Source of the DNA: Circinella minor
Lineage: Eukaryota > Mucoromycota > Mucoromycetes > Mucorales > Lichtheimiaceae
Reading direction: 5' to 3'
Assembly: GCA_016758965.1 (NCBI GenBank)
Contig: JAEPRB010000090.1
Location: 79,901-143,900 of the forward strand
DNA: 64,000 nucleotides
A program made the position numbers and the translations under genes. The notes beneath the pieces were generated by a model. That model saw only the letters and a program-made list of their open reading frames with translations, was not told the origin of the DNA and ran no database searches. Positions within the stretch are counted from its first letter, which is position 1, and each line of letters starts with the position of its first letter. Of the stretch, positions 63,891 through 64,000 are shown one piece after another.

Positions 63891-64000
63891 TGATTGGCGG
63901 GCCTTTTTTTCCCATGATGGCGGAGACCTTTTTTCATTTTGGCGTTGGGGGTCTTTTTTGATTGGCGGTGGAATTTTCATGATTGGCAGGAGGTGAAAAT
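63891..64000. repeat. degenerate tandem array of GGCGG...CTTTTTT units, continuing past the window
   Basis: Successive units begin (AT)GAT(T)GGCGG or TTGGCG and end in a T-run: at about 63892, 63914, 63936, 63961 and 63980, a spacing of roughly 19-25 bases. GC is much higher than nearby. The array runs to the last base of the window, so its true extent is unknown. Confidence 0.55.

Larger units (their letters stand above)
58888..64000. other. gene-free right end
   Basis: About 5 kb with no supported gene. Short frames near 60501-60756 occur on both strands of one segment and are not convincing. Internal features are listed separately (TATTCAT cluster, GGCGG/T-tract array). A 25-base A-run lies at 59346-59369. 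TACGTA copies are frequent (59697, 59984, 60243, 61418, 62031, 62176, 62489, 62689 and 62782 regions). Confidence 0.4.

Overview
This 64 kb window is nuclear DNA from a fungus, most likely an early-diverging one (Mucoromycota, probably Mucorales). That placement is an inference. The evidence is a strongly AT-rich background, genes broken by many short GT-AG introns (about 45-160 bp), phase-consistent exons that rebuild full-length eukaryotic proteins, abundant poly-Gln/Asn/Ser/acidic tracts, and a fungal gene set (FOX2 type peroxisomal multifunctional enzyme ending in SKL, Sec9, Med16, CHZ1-like chaperone, Rfc3-type clamp loader, PAS kinase, CLASP, Syt1/Yel1-like Sec7-PH protein). No bacterial-type operon, CRISPR array, rRNA or convincing tRNA was seen.

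Layout, left to right. FOX2 (+, 1.2-4.5 kb) is followed by a gene-poor stretch with an orphan exon, a fold-back element and a long (GA)n tract. TRF4/5-like poly(A) polymerase (-, 7.4-9.4 kb) comes next, then a decayed gap holding a 5'-truncated LINE copy (12.25-12.75 kb). Then SEC9 (+, 14.0-15.2), a coiled-coil protein (-, 15.6-17.5), MED16 with 13 exons (-, 18.2-21.9) and a divergently transcribed CHZ1-like gene (+, 22.3-23.2). A relic-rich interval (23-29 kb) contains the 3' end of a dead CTU1/NCS6 gene, a small orphan gene and a 760 bp TIR element. An MFS transporter with a one-base frameshift (+, 29.5-31.5) and the RFC3-type gene (+, 31.7-33.5) follow.

The second half is dominated by minus-strand genes: an HSL-type alpha/beta hydrolase (34.5-36.4), a two-helix membrane protein (36.9-37.3), a Sec7-PH ARF-GEF (37.5-40.5), a CLASP/Stu1-like TOG protein (41.3-43.2), a multi-frameshifted relic gene and a second truncated LINE copy (43.7-45.3), a His-rich orphan (47.1-47.8), a PP2A B''-type EF-hand subunit (49.9-53.4) and a PAS kinase (55.4-58.9). 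The last 5 kb show no gene and end in a degenerate GGCGG/T-tract repeat array that runs off the window.

The genes are mostly unrelated housekeeping functions (beta-oxidation, RNA surveillance, exocytosis, transcription, replication, vesicle traffic, microtubules, phosphatase and kinase signalling), not a dedicated cluster. I did not find a new defence or biosynthetic system. The most informative unexplained material is a set of gene relics, two LINE insertions with clear target-site duplications, a pogo/Tc1-like non-autonomous element, and an apparent excess of the palindrome TACGTA outside exons. Exon boundaries were derived by hand from GT/AG signals and reading-frame continuity; none was checked against transcripts.
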